Below, in pieces: positions 8,668 to 17,706 of a stretch of DNA of 64,000 bases. Made by a program: the position numbers and the translations under genes. The notes under the pieces were generated by a model, which saw only the letters and a program-made list of their open reading frames with translations, did not search any database and was not told where the DNA came from. The DNA is taken from positions 310,001 through 374,000 of the forward strand of contig CAVRWA010000011.1 of the NCBI GenBank assembly GCA_963724805.1. Reading direction: 5' to 3'. Each line of letters opens with the position of its first letter. The first letter of the stretch is position 1. This stretch comes from CAVQZA01 sp963724805. GTDB lineage: Bacteria > Actinomycetota > Thermoleophilia > Gaiellales > Gaiellaceae.

Positions 8668-8900
8668 CGCGGCTCCTCGACGTCGAACTCCTCGCCCGCC
8701 TCGGGCTGCTTGCCGATCAGCACGGCCGCCAGCTCGAGCGTCTCCTCGTCGATCTCGCCGTAGGCGACGAGGCCGAACCGCTCGGTCGCCTCGTTCGAGA
8801 TCCAGACGCTCGGCGGCTCGAGCTCGGGCAGCCGCGCCCGCAGCTCGTCGAGGGTGGTCTGCGAGTCCGCGAGGCTCCAGAGGAGCAGCCGGACGATCAT
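8664..8900 (-). CDS. 78-residue hypothetical protein
   Basis: Small acidic protein starting MIVRLLLWSLADSQTTLDEL with ATG at 8900 immediately after the TAG of the upstream cupin gene, so the two are probably translated together. It looks like a compact alpha/beta domain with a first strand, a helix and a GLVAYGEIDEE middle strand, reminiscent of EthD-like or dimeric ferredoxin-fold proteins, but I do not recognise the family. Its stop overlaps the stop of the convergent Ig-repeat gene. Confidence 0.6.
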   Translation of the reverse strand: MIVRLLLWSLADSQTTLDELRARLPELEPPSVWISNEATERFGLVAYGEIDEETLELAAVLIGKQPEAGEEFDVEEPR

Positions 8901-9254
8901 CTAGAACGGGCCCCGCGGCTCGTAGCCGCCGCCCGGGACGGCGCCGACGCAGACCCACGAGAGCCCGTCCGGACCGGCGATCGGCTGCCGGACCGCATCC
9001 GCGCTGACCGCGAGGTAGAGCCCCTTCCGCAGCGGCACCTCGTCGCCGTCGACCCGCATCACGCCGCTCCCGGCCAGGATCACGTAGACCTCCTCCTGGC
9101 CGGAGTCCTCGTGGCTGTGCTCGAGCCCTTCCGCCCCCGGAGGGAGGTCGAACTGGTTGATCCCGAACGCCTGCGTGCCGAGCTCCCGGCGCATGAACCT
9201 GATCACGCCTCGCTGGGTCTCGACATCGTCGACGTGGACGGCCTTGTACGCCAT
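8901..9254 (-). CDS. Cupin-domain protein
   Basis: 117 residues, ATG at 9254. Single cupin barrel with metal-ligand motif 1 in GLEHSHEDSGQEEVYVI (about 43-59: His, His, Glu) and a weaker motif 2 (about 75-100) with no clear His. Cupins of this size often bind small ligands or isomerise sugars. It sits just downstream of the acyl-CoA carboxyltransferase gene (11-base gap) and upstream of the 78-residue gene, giving a likely three-gene unit. Function unknown. Confidence 0.75.
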   Translation of the reverse strand: MAYKAVHVDDVETQRGVIRFMRRELGTQAFGINQFDLPPGAEGLEHSHEDSGQEEVYVILAGSGVMRVDGDEVPLRKGLYLAVSADAVRQPIAGPDGLSWVCVGAVPGGGYEPRGPF

Positions 9255-9265
9255 GCCTGCTCCTC

Positions 9266-10777
9266 TCACATCCGAAAGACGCCGAAGGTGGACTCCGGGA
9301 TCGGCGCGTTGAGCGCAGCCGAGATCCCGAGCGCGAGCACGCGCCGCGTGTCGAGCGGGTCGATGATCCCGTCGTCCCAGAGCCGCGCGGTGGAGTGGTA
9401 CGGGCTCCCCTCGACCTCGTAGCGCGCACGGATCTCGTCCGGATCGGCGTCGCCGACCATCGAGAGGACGATCGCCGCCTGCTCGCCCCCCATCACCGAG
9501 ATGCGAGCGTTCGGCCACATCCAGAGCTGGCGCGGCCCGTACGCGCGCCCGCACATCGCGTAGTTGCCCGCGCCGAACGAGCCGCCGGTGATCACCGTGA
9601 ACTTCGGCACGTCCGCGCAGGCGACGGCCATCACGAGCTTCGCCCCGTCGCGCGCTATCCCACCGGCCTCGTACTCCTTGCCGACCATGAAGCCGGTGAT
9701 GTTCTGCAGGAACACGAGCGGCACCCTGCGCTTGCAGGCGAGCTCGATGAAGTGCGCGCCCTTCTGCGCCGACTCGGCGAAGAGGATGCCGTGGTTGGCG
9801 AGGATTCCGACCGGATAGCCCTCGATGTGCGCGAAGCCGCAGACGAGCGTCTCGCCGTAGAGCTGCTTGAACTCGTGGAAGCGGCTGCCGTCCACGAGGC
9901 GTGCGATCAGCTCGCGCGGGTCGACCTGGTGGCGGAAGTCCTCCGGGATCAGGCCGTAGAGGTCGGACGGGTCCGTTGCGGGAGGCTCGGCGGGGAGGAC
10001 CTCCCACGGCGTCTCCTTGCGCCCCTGCAGGTTTCGGACGATCTGTCGTGCGATCGCGAGCGCGTGCTCGTCGGAGGCGGCGTAGTGGTCGGCGACGCCG
10101 GAGAGGCGCGCATGCACGTCCGCGCCGCCCAGCTCCTCGGCGGTCACGTCCTGCCCGGTCGCCGCCTTCACGAGCGGTGGACCGCCGATGAAGATCGTGC
10201 CGGTCCCCTTCACGATCACCGTCTCGTCGCTCATCGCGGGCACGTACGCGCCGCCCGCGGTGCAGGAGCCCATCACGACCGCGATCTGCGGCACGCCGGC
10301 TGCCGACATGCGCGCCTGGTTGTAGAAGATGCGGCCGAAATGCTCCCGGTCGGGAAAGACCTCGTCCTGGAGCGGCAGGTACGCGCCGCCGGAATCGACG
10401 AGGTACACACACGGCAGACGGTTCTGCGCCGCCACCTCCTGGCCGCGCAGGTGCTTCTTGACCGTGAGCGGGAAGTACGAGCCGCCCTTCACGGTCGCGT
10501 CGTTGGCGACGATCACGCACTCGCGGCCCTCGACCACGCCGATCCCGGTCACGATCCCGGCGCCCGGCGCCTGACCCTCGTACAAGTCCCACGCGGCGAG
10601 CGCGCCAAGCTCGAGGAAGGCGCTGTCGGGGTCGCAGAGCAGGTCGATCCGCTCCCGCGCGGGCAACTTGCCGCGTCCGCGATGCCGCTCCATCGCGGCC
10701 TCCCCGCCGCCGCGGGCGACCTGCGCCGTCCTCTCGCGGAGCTCCGCGACGAGCGCCTCCATCCGTTCCGCTCCCAT
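9266..10777 (-). CDS. Acyl-CoA carboxylase carboxyltransferase subunit, methylcrotonyl-CoA carboxylase beta type
   Basis: 503 residues. Biotin-dependent carboxyltransferase: transfers CO2 from carboxybiotin to an acyl-CoA. Two crotonase-like halves are seen. The N-half has GGSYFPLTVKKHLRGQE, LVDSGGAYLPLQDEVFPDREHFG and GSCTAGGAYVPAMSDE, which strongly resemble the MCC beta subunit; the C-half has FLQNITGFMVGKEYEAGGI and the ITGGSFGAGNYAMCGRAYGPR motif. Leucine degradation is the likely pathway. No biotin carboxylase gene is next to it. A second ATG at 10762 is a possible start, because the first leaves only 26 bases to the divergent gene. Confidence 0.88.
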   Translation of the reverse strand: MGAERMEALVAELRERTAQVARGGGEAAMERHRGRGKLPARERIDLLCDPDSAFLELGALAAWDLYEGQAPGAGIVTGIGVVEGRECVIVANDATVKGGSYFPLTVKKHLRGQEVAAQNRLPCVYLVDSGGAYLPLQDEVFPDREHFGRIFYNQARMSAAGVPQIAVVMGSCTAGGAYVPAMSDETVIVKGTGTIFIGGPPLVKAATGQDVTAEELGGADVHARLSGVADHYAASDEHALAIARQIVRNLQGRKETPWEVLPAEPPATDPSDLYGLIPEDFRHQVDPRELIARLVDGSRFHEFKQLYGETLVCGFAHIEGYPVGILANHGILFAESAQKGAHFIELACKRRVPLVFLQNITGFMVGKEYEAGGIARDGAKLVMAVACADVPKFTVITGGSFGAGNYAMCGRAYGPRQLWMWPNARISVMGGEQAAIVLSMVGDADPDEIRARYEVEGSPYHSTARLWDDGIIDPLDTRRVLALGISAALNAPIPESTFGVFRM

Positions 10778-10803
10778 CGGCCGAGCGTACTACCTTAGGC
10801 GGA

Positions 10804-11475
10804 ATGCGCGTCCCCTGGGCCACGGCGCTGGCCGTCCTCGTCGCCCTGCTCGTGCCGGGCGTCCTCATCGTCTCCGGCATCCGCGTCCTCGCGCATCCGA
10901 CGTTCGTCCACGCCGAGTACCACCGCTCGGGCTTTCCCGTCGACGGCTACGGCTTCACGACGGCGCAGCGCACGACGCTCGGACTCACGGGCCTGCACTC
11001 GGTGCTTCCGGGCGGCCAGGGGATCGGGCTGCTCCGCGCCGCCCGCCTTCCGAACGGGAAGCCGGCCTTCGGCGCGCGCGAGATCGGCCACATGGCCGAC
11101 GTCCGCACCTGGATCGGGCGGTTCTGGTGGTTCCAGCTCGGCTCGCTCGCGGCGATCGCGATCGCCGGTGTGCTGCTGCTGCCGAGTCGGCGCACGAGGC
11201 GCCTGTTCCCGCGGGGCCTGCGCTGGGGCGCGGTGCTGACGCTCGTGGTCGCGGCCGCGGTCGGCGTCGTGATGGCGACGAGCTGGAACACGTTCTTCGT
11301 GGACTTCCACCGCCTGTTCTTCGCCGACGACACCTGGCGCTTCGACGACGACACGGCGCTGCGGCGGCTCTATCCCGATCGGCTCTGGGTCGACGTCGGG
11401 ATCGCGGCGGCGGCGTGGACGGTCGGAACGGCGCTCGCGCTGATCGGCCTGACCACCCTCTGGCTGCGTCGTTAG
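10804..11475 (+). CDS. TIGR01906/DUF1461-type integral membrane protein
   Basis: 223 residues with four predicted membrane segments (about 5-27, 108-126, 142-160, 200-220) and a long extracytoplasmic loop between the first two (HAEYHRSGFPVDGYGFT). The second loop contains the conserved F-H-x-x-F-F-x-D-D-T-W pattern (FHRLFFADDTWRF near 167). This arrangement matches the family; function unknown. The start is only 26 bases from the divergent gene and lacks a Shine-Dalgarno, so leaderless translation is likely. Confidence 0.75.
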   Translation: MRVPWATALAVLVALLVPGVLIVSGIRVLAHPTFVHAEYHRSGFPVDGYGFTTAQRTTLGLTGLHSVLPGGQGIGLLRAARLPNGKPAFGAREIGHMADVRTWIGRFWWFQLGSLAAIAIAGVLLLPSRRTRRLFPRGLRWGAVLTLVVAAAVGVVMATSWNTFFVDFHRLFFADDTWRFDDDTALRRLYPDRLWVDVGIAAAAWTVGTALALIGLTTLWLRR

Positions 11476-12242
11476 CGGAACAGGAAGCCGGCGCGCCGGC
11501 GCATGACCCGCACCGTCGCCAGGCCGGCGCGGCTCGAGAAGAAGTGATGGCGCGCCGAGGCGACCACGCGCTGTCCCGGCGGGAGGTAGTCGAAGCTGAG
11601 CCCGCCGCCGAGCCGCTCGCCCTCCCAGTCGAAGGCCGGCAGTCCGTCCGCCAGCTTTCTGGCGGGCACGGTGCGGTACCCGACCGCGGGGAGCACCTCC
11701 CATGCAGGCGACCGGCGCAGGAAGTCGACGATCATGCCCACCGGTGGCATGTAGGCGTCGTCGAGCACTACGAGCCCGCCGACCTTGATCTGGTCGGCGA
11801 GGAACCACCAGTCGAGCACCGGATACGGAAAGCCGTGGGCCCCGTCGACGAGCGCGAGGTCGAGCGGACGCGGCTCCCGCGCGGCGAGCACCTCGTGCGA
11901 GAGGCCGATGTGGAATTGGAGCAGCTCGCTCGAGATCCCGAGCCGTTCGCATTCGGCGCGGATGGCCTCGTGCTCGGCCGCCGACGGGCTGACGGCCTCG
12001 TGCTCGGCGCCGCCTGCCGCGAAAACGATCGTGCTCGAGCCCGCGCCCGTCTCGAGAGTGGCCATCCCGGGCTTCACGGTCTGCTCGAGCCACCCGAGTG
12101 CATGCCACTCGAGCCCCCAGAACTCGCTGCCCTCACCGTGGAGCGCGGGCGGGTCGGCGCGGAGCCTGGCTGTCAGCGTCGTGGCGATGCCGCACGGTAA
12201 CGGATTACGATGGGGCCGTGAGCGAGCCGCAGGCGGTCGCAC
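11472..12242 (-). CDS. Class I SAM-dependent methyltransferase-like protein
   Basis: 256 residues from GTG at 12242. The Rossmann motif MATLETGAGSSTIVFA (about 59-74) binds SAM. A second motif, LDLALVDGAHGFPYP near 126, resembles the DG-x-H motif of Methyltransf_24-type enzymes, and VLDDAYMPP follows. Target unknown. The assigned start overlaps the divergent metallo-beta-lactamase-like gene by 25 bases; the first about 25 residues are Arg/Pro-rich and may not be translated, so a downstream CTG near 12176 is possible. It converges with the TIGR01906 gene, overlapping by four bases. Confidence 0.75.
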   Translation of the reverse strand: MRPPAARSRPHRNPLPCGIATTLTARLRADPPALHGEGSEFWGLEWHALGWLEQTVKPGMATLETGAGSSTIVFAAGGAEHEAVSPSAAEHEAIRAECERLGISSELLQFHIGLSHEVLAAREPRPLDLALVDGAHGFPYPVLDWWFLADQIKVGGLVVLDDAYMPPVGMIVDFLRRSPAWEVLPAVGYRTVPARKLADGLPAFDWEGERLGGGLSFDYLPPGQRVVASARHHFFSSRAGLATVRVMRRRAGFLFR

Positions 12243-12841
12243 AGGAGCTCGAGGAGGTCGTTCCAGGCGTCTTCTCCTGGCGCGTGGCAGACGACCGGAT
12301 CGGCGACACCACGAGCGCGGCGCACGCCGTCAGGGGCGACGACGGCTCCTTTGTGCTGATCGACCCGCTCCCACTCGTCGACTCGGAGCTGGCGCGCCTC
12401 GAGCCCGTGGAGGCGATCGTCCTCACGGCGGCAACGCACCAGCGCTCGTCGTGGCGCTACCGAGCCCGCTTCGGGGTGCCGGTGCAGCTCCCCGAGGGCT
12501 CGCGCGCGACCGACGAGGAGCCCGACGCCTATTACGGCTCAGGGGCGCGTCTCCCGGGCGGCCTCGAGGCGGTGCACGCGCCGGGGCCGGAGCAGCCCCA
12601 CTACGCGCTCCTGCTCGAGCGCGGGCCGGGCGTGCTGTTCTGTCCCGACCAGCTCATGCGCGGGCCCGACGGCGCCCTGCTCTTCGTTCCGTTCGAGTTC
12701 CACGAGGACGGGGCGGAGACCAGGCGCACGGTCGAACGGCTGCTCGAGCTGCCGTTCTCGGTGCTCTGCCTCGACCACGGAGCGCCGCTCGTGGACGATC
12801 CGAAGCGCGCGATCCGCGAGCTCCTCGCGGCAACCGCCTGA
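12218..12841 (+). CDS. Metallo-beta-lactamase-fold protein lacking the metal motif
   Basis: 207 residues from GTG at 12218, within a divergent start region that leaves no room for a leader. The strand pattern and the phrases GSFVLIDPLPL, EAIVLTAATHQRSSWRY and LCLDHGAPL fit the MBL fold. The usual HxHxDH metal motif is replaced by THQRSSW, so hydrolase activity through two metals is doubtful. A final HG (about 187) is kept. It may be a binding or degenerate member. No partner gene is obvious. Confidence 0.65.
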   Translation: MSEPQAVAQELEEVVPGVFSWRVADDRIGDTTSAAHAVRGDDGSFVLIDPLPLVDSELARLEPVEAIVLTAATHQRSSWRYRARFGVPVQLPEGSRATDEEPDAYYGSGARLPGGLEAVHAPGPEQPHYALLLERGPGVLFCPDQLMRGPDGALLFVPFEFHEDGAETRRTVERLLELPFSVLCLDHGAPLVDDPKRAIRELLAATA

Positions 12842-12842
12842 G

Positions 12843-13265
12843 CTACTCCTTCGTCTTGTCCTCGGCGGTGGCATCCGCCTTCTGGTCGCTCGCCTGCTTG
12901 CTGCCGAAGTAGAACGCCGTGATCGCCGCAAGCGTCGTCGTCAGCGCGACGACGATGTTGCCGACGATCGTCTGGTTGTCGTGGAAGGGTTGCTCGACGA
13001 GGATGTAGCCGAGCGCGAAGCCGATCACGACGATGATCGCGAAGGCCATCGTCGCCCTGGCGATCCCCTGGATCCCCGTAGGGCGGCCGCTCGCCTGGTG
13101 CGTGGCGTCCCTCGCCACCACCGTCCTCCAGGTTCGGTGCGCGCTGACCATGTCGGTGACGAACGGGACGAGGATCACGAGCACGAGGCCGAGGGCGAAG
13201 ATCCCGACAAGGATGATCTTCGTCCAGTTCGAGCTCGGGGACGCGACCACGAGAGAGAGCGACAT
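12843..13265 (-). CDS. Small membrane protein, unknown
   Basis: 140 residues, ATG at 13265 with a good AGGAGG site six bases upstream. Three hydrophobic segments (about 16-37, 71-92, 99-118) and a charged C-terminal tail (ASDQKADATAEDKTKE). No recognised domain. It converges with the MBL-fold gene with one base between the stops. Confidence 0.65.
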   Translation of the reverse strand: MSLSLVVASPSSNWTKIILVGIFALGLVLVILVPFVTDMVSAHRTWRTVVARDATHQASGRPTGIQGIARATMAFAIIVVIGFALGYILVEQPFHDNQTIVGNIVVALTTTLAAITAFYFGSKQASDQKADATAEDKTKE

Positions 13266-13308
13266 GTGACCTCCTGACGGCGTGAGGCGCTTGTCTTCGG
13301 CTGCAACT

Positions 13309-13908
13309 CTAGGCGGCGGTGGACGAGTGCGCCAGCAAGGCGCAGCGCATCTGCACGCCGAGGAGGGTCGACTCGCCGACCCTGAGCACCGTGAAGGCTG
13401 CGGCTCCGTGCTGGATCACGGTTCCGGCCTCGGGCGCCGGCCCGGACCGCTCGACCATCGTGTACCCGTCCGGTCCTGGGACGAAGAGCAGATACCTGTC
13501 GTCGGGCGGCACAGCGGTCAGCCGGTGCGCCTCCAGCTCCTGCCGGGCCTGGGCGAGCTCGGCGCGCACGCGTGCCAGCTCGTCCGTCTTCTCGTCCAGC
13601 GCCGCTTGCAGGCGCATGATCGCCGTGTCCTGCTCGCGGGTGTCGGCGCGCTCGCGGATCGGGGTGGGGGCGGCCGGCGTCGGCCCCATCGAGAGGCCGT
13701 ACTCGGTTCGCAGAGGGCCGCCATGCTGCTCGGCGAGGGCGTTTGCGATCGTGGGGCCCTTCGAGAAGCCGAGCCGGACCAGGATCTCTCCCAGCGGCGC
13801 GCCGCATTGTCGTTGCTCCGCGAGAGCGATCTCGAGCTGGGCATCCGTCAGGACACCCTTGTGCACAAGAAGCTCGCCGAGCTGAAGCCGAGCAGGTTCC
13901 GCAGACAT
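13309..13908 (-). CDS. Stand-alone MshEN-domain protein with coiled coil
   Basis: 199 residues, ATG at 13908. Residues 7-60 carry two MshEN half-motifs, RLQLGELLVHKGVLTDAQLE.. and APLGEILVRLGFSKG..., ending AEQ-type; this is the N-terminal domain of type II/IV secretion ATPases that can bind c-di-GMP. A heptad coiled coil follows (about 95-135), then a beta-rich C-terminal domain (140-190). No ATPase is attached, so it may act as a c-di-GMP-responsive adaptor. A second MshEN protein lies at 24641 and a GGDEF-EAL protein at 26366. Ligand binding is inference. Confidence 0.7.
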   Translation of the reverse strand: MSAEPARLQLGELLVHKGVLTDAQLEIALAEQRQCGAPLGEILVRLGFSKGPTIANALAEQHGGPLRTEYGLSMGPTPAAPTPIRERADTREQDTAIMRLQAALDEKTDELARVRAELAQARQELEAHRLTAVPPDDRYLLFVPGPDGYTMVERSGPAPEAGTVIQHGAAAFTVLRVGESTLLGVQMRCALLAHSSTAA

Positions 13909-14077
13909 GCACTTCTATGATCGGCGTCCATCGCTCCGGCCTGTAGACCCGGCTGGGGCAGATAACGCAATCTCAACAATTCGCGCGACATCACCCGGAT
14001 GAGCCAGGCGGGACCTACCGGCGACGCCGATATTCCGGGTGGGACTCGCAGCGGGCGGCGCTGGGAGCATCCAGCCG

Positions 14078-15007
14078 ATGATCGCCGACCGCCCCCATCC
14101 GCCGACGCTGCCGGTTCTCCCGGCCTATCTCTGCGTGCTGGGCTCGTGGCTCGCGACCTCGGTGGTCTTCCAGCTGCAGACCGTCTGGGCGACCCGGCTG
14201 GTGGGCAACGCCGATCCCGAGCTCACCATGGCCGCGCTCTCCCTCCTGGGCGCCTTCGTCGGCGCGTGGGCCTTGCGCCTGCTGCTGCGCGGAGTGTGCG
14301 GGTTCGCGATCTCCTACTGGCGCGCCTACGGTGCGCTCGTCGCGGGCGACCTCCTCAGCCTCGCCTTCGTCGCGGCGCTGGCGGCCCGGGTGCGGCACAC
14401 CGCAGGCGCCGAGGCGTCGACGGCGCTTCCCGGGCTGTTCGGGCCGCAGCTCCTCGCGCTGATCCTGACCGTGTACCTGGTGCGGCGCTTCGCGGCTCCG
14501 CTCGGCTACCGCGCGGCCGTCGTCACCGGCGAGCCGTTCCAGGGACTCGAGGTCGCACCGCGGCCGCGCACCGGCGTGGGCGAGCGCGACCTCTACGACG
14601 AGGTCGTGTCCGCGGCCCGCGACGCCTCGCTCGGCCTGGTCGAGCTGGCGCTGAGCGTGTCGCCCTCGGAGGCTCCGAGCGTGATCGCGAACGGGCTGCC
14701 GCGGCTCGAGCTCGCGACGAAGGCGCTCGAGGAGCGGGGGTGCCCGCTACGGGAGCTCCTGGTCTGCCACGACCGCCTAGTGCAGGGCCTGAAGCAGCTC
14801 GCCGACGACCTCGTCGAGGCCGCTGCAGAAGCCGGGCGCTCGGCCTCGGACCACCTGCTCGAGCGCGGAGTCTTCCTCCCGTCGACCGCAGACGTCTCAG
14901 ACCACGGCGCCCGGTATCGCTGGGCCCTGTCCAACTCGGCCGGCGTGAAGACGGTCAGAGAGGCTCTGGAGGAGCTGGGCCGCCACGGCCTCGGAACGAC
15001 GTGGTGA
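14078..15007 (+). CDS. Membrane protein with cytoplasmic helical domain, unknown
   Basis: 309 residues from ATG at 14078; a GTG at 14039 would add 13 residues. Four hydrophobic segments occupy about 17-130 (LCVLGSWLATSVVF, MAALSLLGAFVGAW, ALVAGDLLSLAFVAAL, LLALILTVYLV), with a soluble helical C-terminal half (150-309). No known domain recognised. It is divergent from the MshEN gene; the 170 bases between them hold no ORF. Confidence 0.6.
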   Translation: MIADRPHPPTLPVLPAYLCVLGSWLATSVVFQLQTVWATRLVGNADPELTMAALSLLGAFVGAWALRLLLRGVCGFAISYWRAYGALVAGDLLSLAFVAALAARVRHTAGAEASTALPGLFGPQLLALILTVYLVRRFAAPLGYRAAVVTGEPFQGLEVAPRPRTGVGERDLYDEVVSAARDASLGLVELALSVSPSEAPSVIANGLPRLELATKALEERGCPLRELLVCHDRLVQGLKQLADDLVEAAAEAGRSASDHLLERGVFLPSTADVSDHGARYRWALSNSAGVKTVREALEELGRHGLGTTW

Positions 15008-15013
15008 CGGGAC

Positions 15014-17011
15014 TCACTGCGAGGGGACGACCGCGACCAGGTCGGTCCCGAGGAGGCCGGTGCTCTTGATGACGAAGTTGCACGGCCCGTGTGCGGACGG
15101 TAGGGAGGGGACGATCACGTGCAGCTCCTTTATCGGCTCCGTGCCCAGCTTCACGTTCAGGCGTCGGAAGAGGCTTCCCTGCCGGTAGAGCGTGATCTGT
15201 TCGTCCTGCTTGGCGAGAAGCGTCAGTTTCAACGCGGCGGGGCAGTCGAAGGCGTGAACAGTGGCACCCCGGTAGATGTCCCCGTTCGGCTGGAACCCAC
15301 TGGCCCTGCCTGCCAGGGTCAGTGGGCCGTCGAGCTGCCAGAGCCGCCATGGCGCCACCATCCCTCCCGGGCTCGTGCCGGCGTCGGCGATTGGCTTGCC
15401 GTTGGCGAGCAACCCGAGCTCGGCGACCGCATAGCGCTGTGGCAAGCCCCTTCCCGCGACCAGCACCTCCCCTGAGTTGGAGAGCGCGACGTACGCGCCC
15501 GGCGCCGGCCCGATCAGCTTCGCGCCGGGAAGCGCGTACACGCCGACGAGCTTGCGGTTCCAGAACAGCGACTCCCAGACCGCAGGCCACTGGAACTTGT
15601 CGCCGTACAGGAGAGCCGTCGGGCCCTTCGCGGAGCTGTCGATCCAGTCCAGACGCGGTCCGAGCATCGTCCGCTGCGAGAGCCGCGCCTGCGTCGCCGC
15701 GTACTGCTCGGCCATGACCGAGCCCGCCCCGAGCAGCGCGATCAGCACGTACGGCACCGCCCGGAGAATCCGCCGCGGCGCCAGGATCAGTATCAGCGCG
15801 GCGAGCAGTAGGCCGCCGTCCAGGAGCAGCCGCTGGTGGCCGAGGCGGTGGATCGGGATCAGCCCGGCGGCGTCGGGGAGCGCCGCCGGGGCGAGCAGCG
15901 TGTGCAGCGGCCACGCGAGCACCGCGACGAGGGCGACTCCCGAGACGAGCAGGGTCCGCCGGAGCGTCCGCGGCGCGCCGAGCTCGAGCCAGACGGCGAG
16001 GCAGAGGAACAGCGGTGGGGCGGCGGCGATCATGTCCCTCTCGGCTAGGTGGCCGACGTAGTGGGAGGCGAAGACGCCGACCTGGAGCACGAGCCACAGC
16101 GACAGCGCCGTCGCGACGGACAGCGCCGCCCGCGCCTCGGCGCTCAACCCGCGCCGCTCGAACCAGAGCAGCGCCGCCGCGCAGGCAGGGAAGAATCCGG
16201 TCAGAAGCACGAGGTCGCCGCCGTGGTAGAAGACGTAGCGGACGACCGAGATCAGGTGGTAGTGGCCCGACGCCGCGTCGGTGTAGGCGCCGAGCGCGCC
16301 ACCGCCCCCGGAGAGCCTCCAGATCAGCCAGGCGGCGATGATGCCGCCGAAGCCGAGGAACGTGATCGCGAAGCGCCGGGGCAGCGTGCGCAGCCCGACC
16401 CCGGCGAGGAGCGCCGCGGTGGGGAAGACCAGCACGAGCACGCCTGCCTGAAGGCGTGTGAGCACGGCCGCAGCCACGAGCCCGACGAGAAGCAGCTGGT
16501 TGCGAAGCGTCGGTGCGACGAGCGTCAGCGCCGCGATCCAGCAGACGAGGACGAGCACCGGATAGAAGACGGTCTCGGTCATCAGGAGGCCGCTGTAGGC
16601 GAGCGCGGGAAGGGCGAGCGTCAGCGCCGCCACGAGAACCGCGGCCCGTTTCGAGACGATTGAGCGCGCCCAGAGGTAGGCGGGCACGGCGGCGAGCGAC
16701 ATGCTGACCGCCCCGAGCGCCTTCGCGACCTCGTAGCCGCGGTGCGGCGAGAGCCACGCGAGCGGCCCGCCGATCAGCGCGGGGTAGACGAGGCTGTAGA
16801 AGTCGCTGTCCGCGTTCTCGATCGCCAGCCGGCCGCTGCTGTAGAGCGTCCGCCCGACGATGCCGTAGATCATCTCGTCGGGCGCGATCCAGGGTGTCGG
16901 GATCTCCCGGCCGAGCAGAATCCGACCGAGGATCGACACGGCCAGGAGGCAGGCCACGACGAGCCCGGCGAGGCGGCCCCGCGAGCGCCCGCCGCTCAGA
17001 TCGCCCTCCAC
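15014..17011 (-). CDS. GT-C/PMT-like integral membrane glycosyltransferase
   Basis: 665 residues with about eleven to thirteen membrane helices in the first 440, then an extracytoplasmic beta-rich C-terminal domain (about 450-665). A first-loop acidic pair, IAPDEMIYG near 42-50, is the kind of DE motif used by GT-C lipid-linked-sugar transferases (PMT/ArnT group). It probably transfers sugar from a polyprenyl carrier to a surface protein or glycan; donor and acceptor are unknown. A fragment of a similar C-terminus occurs at 61440-61786. Confidence 0.7.
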   Translation of the reverse strand: MEGDLSGGRSRGRLAGLVVACLLAVSILGRILLGREIPTPWIAPDEMIYGIVGRTLYSSGRLAIENADSDFYSLVYPALIGGPLAWLSPHRGYEVAKALGAVSMSLAAVPAYLWARSIVSKRAAVLVAALTLALPALAYSGLLMTETVFYPVLVLVCWIAALTLVAPTLRNQLLLVGLVAAAVLTRLQAGVLVLVFPTAALLAGVGLRTLPRRFAITFLGFGGIIAAWLIWRLSGGGGALGAYTDAASGHYHLISVVRYVFYHGGDLVLLTGFFPACAAALLWFERRGLSAEARAALSVATALSLWLVLQVGVFASHYVGHLAERDMIAAAPPLFLCLAVWLELGAPRTLRRTLLVSGVALVAVLAWPLHTLLAPAALPDAAGLIPIHRLGHQRLLLDGGLLLAALILILAPRRILRAVPYVLIALLGAGSVMAEQYAATQARLSQRTMLGPRLDWIDSSAKGPTALLYGDKFQWPAVWESLFWNRKLVGVYALPGAKLIGPAPGAYVALSNSGEVLVAGRGLPQRYAVAELGLLANGKPIADAGTSPGGMVAPWRLWQLDGPLTLAGRASGFQPNGDIYRGATVHAFDCPAALKLTLLAKQDEQITLYRQGSLFRRLNVKLGTEPIKELHVIVPSLPSAHGPCNFVIKSTGLLGTDLVAVVPSQ

Positions 17012-17025
17012 AGCCGGGAACCTAT

Positions 17026-17661
17026 CTATCGAGGGTCGGGCCGGTCGACGTTCCAGTGCCTCCCGACCGACGCGATGTAGGCCTCGCCGTGTTCGCGCGG
17101 GTCGAGCACGAAGCGGCTGATGATGCGCTGCCCGCCTTCCAGGTCGCCGTAGAGGAGGTCGATCGTGAGCGAGCTTCGGTCGGCGATGGCGTCTCGCGCG
17201 GCCGCGAACTCCGCCGAGGCGGGGTCACGAAAGCTGCCCTGCCAGAAGCCCGGATCACCGGCCGGAATGTAGATGTCGCGGGTGAGTCGCGAGAAGGTCG
17301 CCGGGTCGGGCTGCTCGGCGCTGCCTCCTGCCTGCCGCCCCGGATAGAGCCGCCAGCCGTGGAGCACTGCGATCCCCGAGCTGGCGTTCCGGAGCGCGAT
17401 CGCGAGGTAGACCGCCTCCTCGGTCGCTTCCGCCACCCCGCAGCCCCCGGGCACGTGCAACCACTTCCGGTCGGCGAACCCGACCTTCTGCGGTGGATCG
17501 TCCAGCCGTGAGGGGACGAGCAGGGGTCGGAGGCCGACGAAGAGCGCCCGCTCCGCGACGCGGGCGGCCCTGTTCGCCGACTTGACCGAGGCGAACGTGG
17601 CGGCAGCCAGCACGAGTGTTCCGGCTGCCGTTGCGAGCGCCGAGACCGTCACCCAGTTCAT
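17026..17661 (-). CDS. Membrane-anchored hypothetical protein
   Basis: 211 residues, ATG at 17661. One N-terminal membrane anchor (about 4-25, VSALATAAGTLVLAAATFASV) is followed by a helix and a soluble beta domain with ALRNASSGIAVLHGWRL (about 92-108) and DLLYGDLEGGQRIISRFVL near the end. This layout is common in actinobacterial proteins of unknown function. It sits 14 bases upstream of the glycosyltransferase and may be co-transcribed with it. Confidence 0.6.
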   Translation of the reverse strand: MNWVTVSALATAAGTLVLAAATFASVKSANRAARVAERALFVGLRPLLVPSRLDDPPQKVGFADRKWLHVPGGCGVAEATEEAVYLAIALRNASSGIAVLHGWRLYPGRQAGGSAEQPDPATFSRLTRDIYIPAGDPGFWQGSFRDPASAEFAAARDAIADRSSLTIDLLYGDLEGGQRIISRFVLDPREHGEAYIASVGRHWNVDRPDPR

Positions 17662-17706
17662 CGGGCCAGCCTAGCCCGGCTGCTCGGTCTATTGTCTGGA
17701 CGAGAG

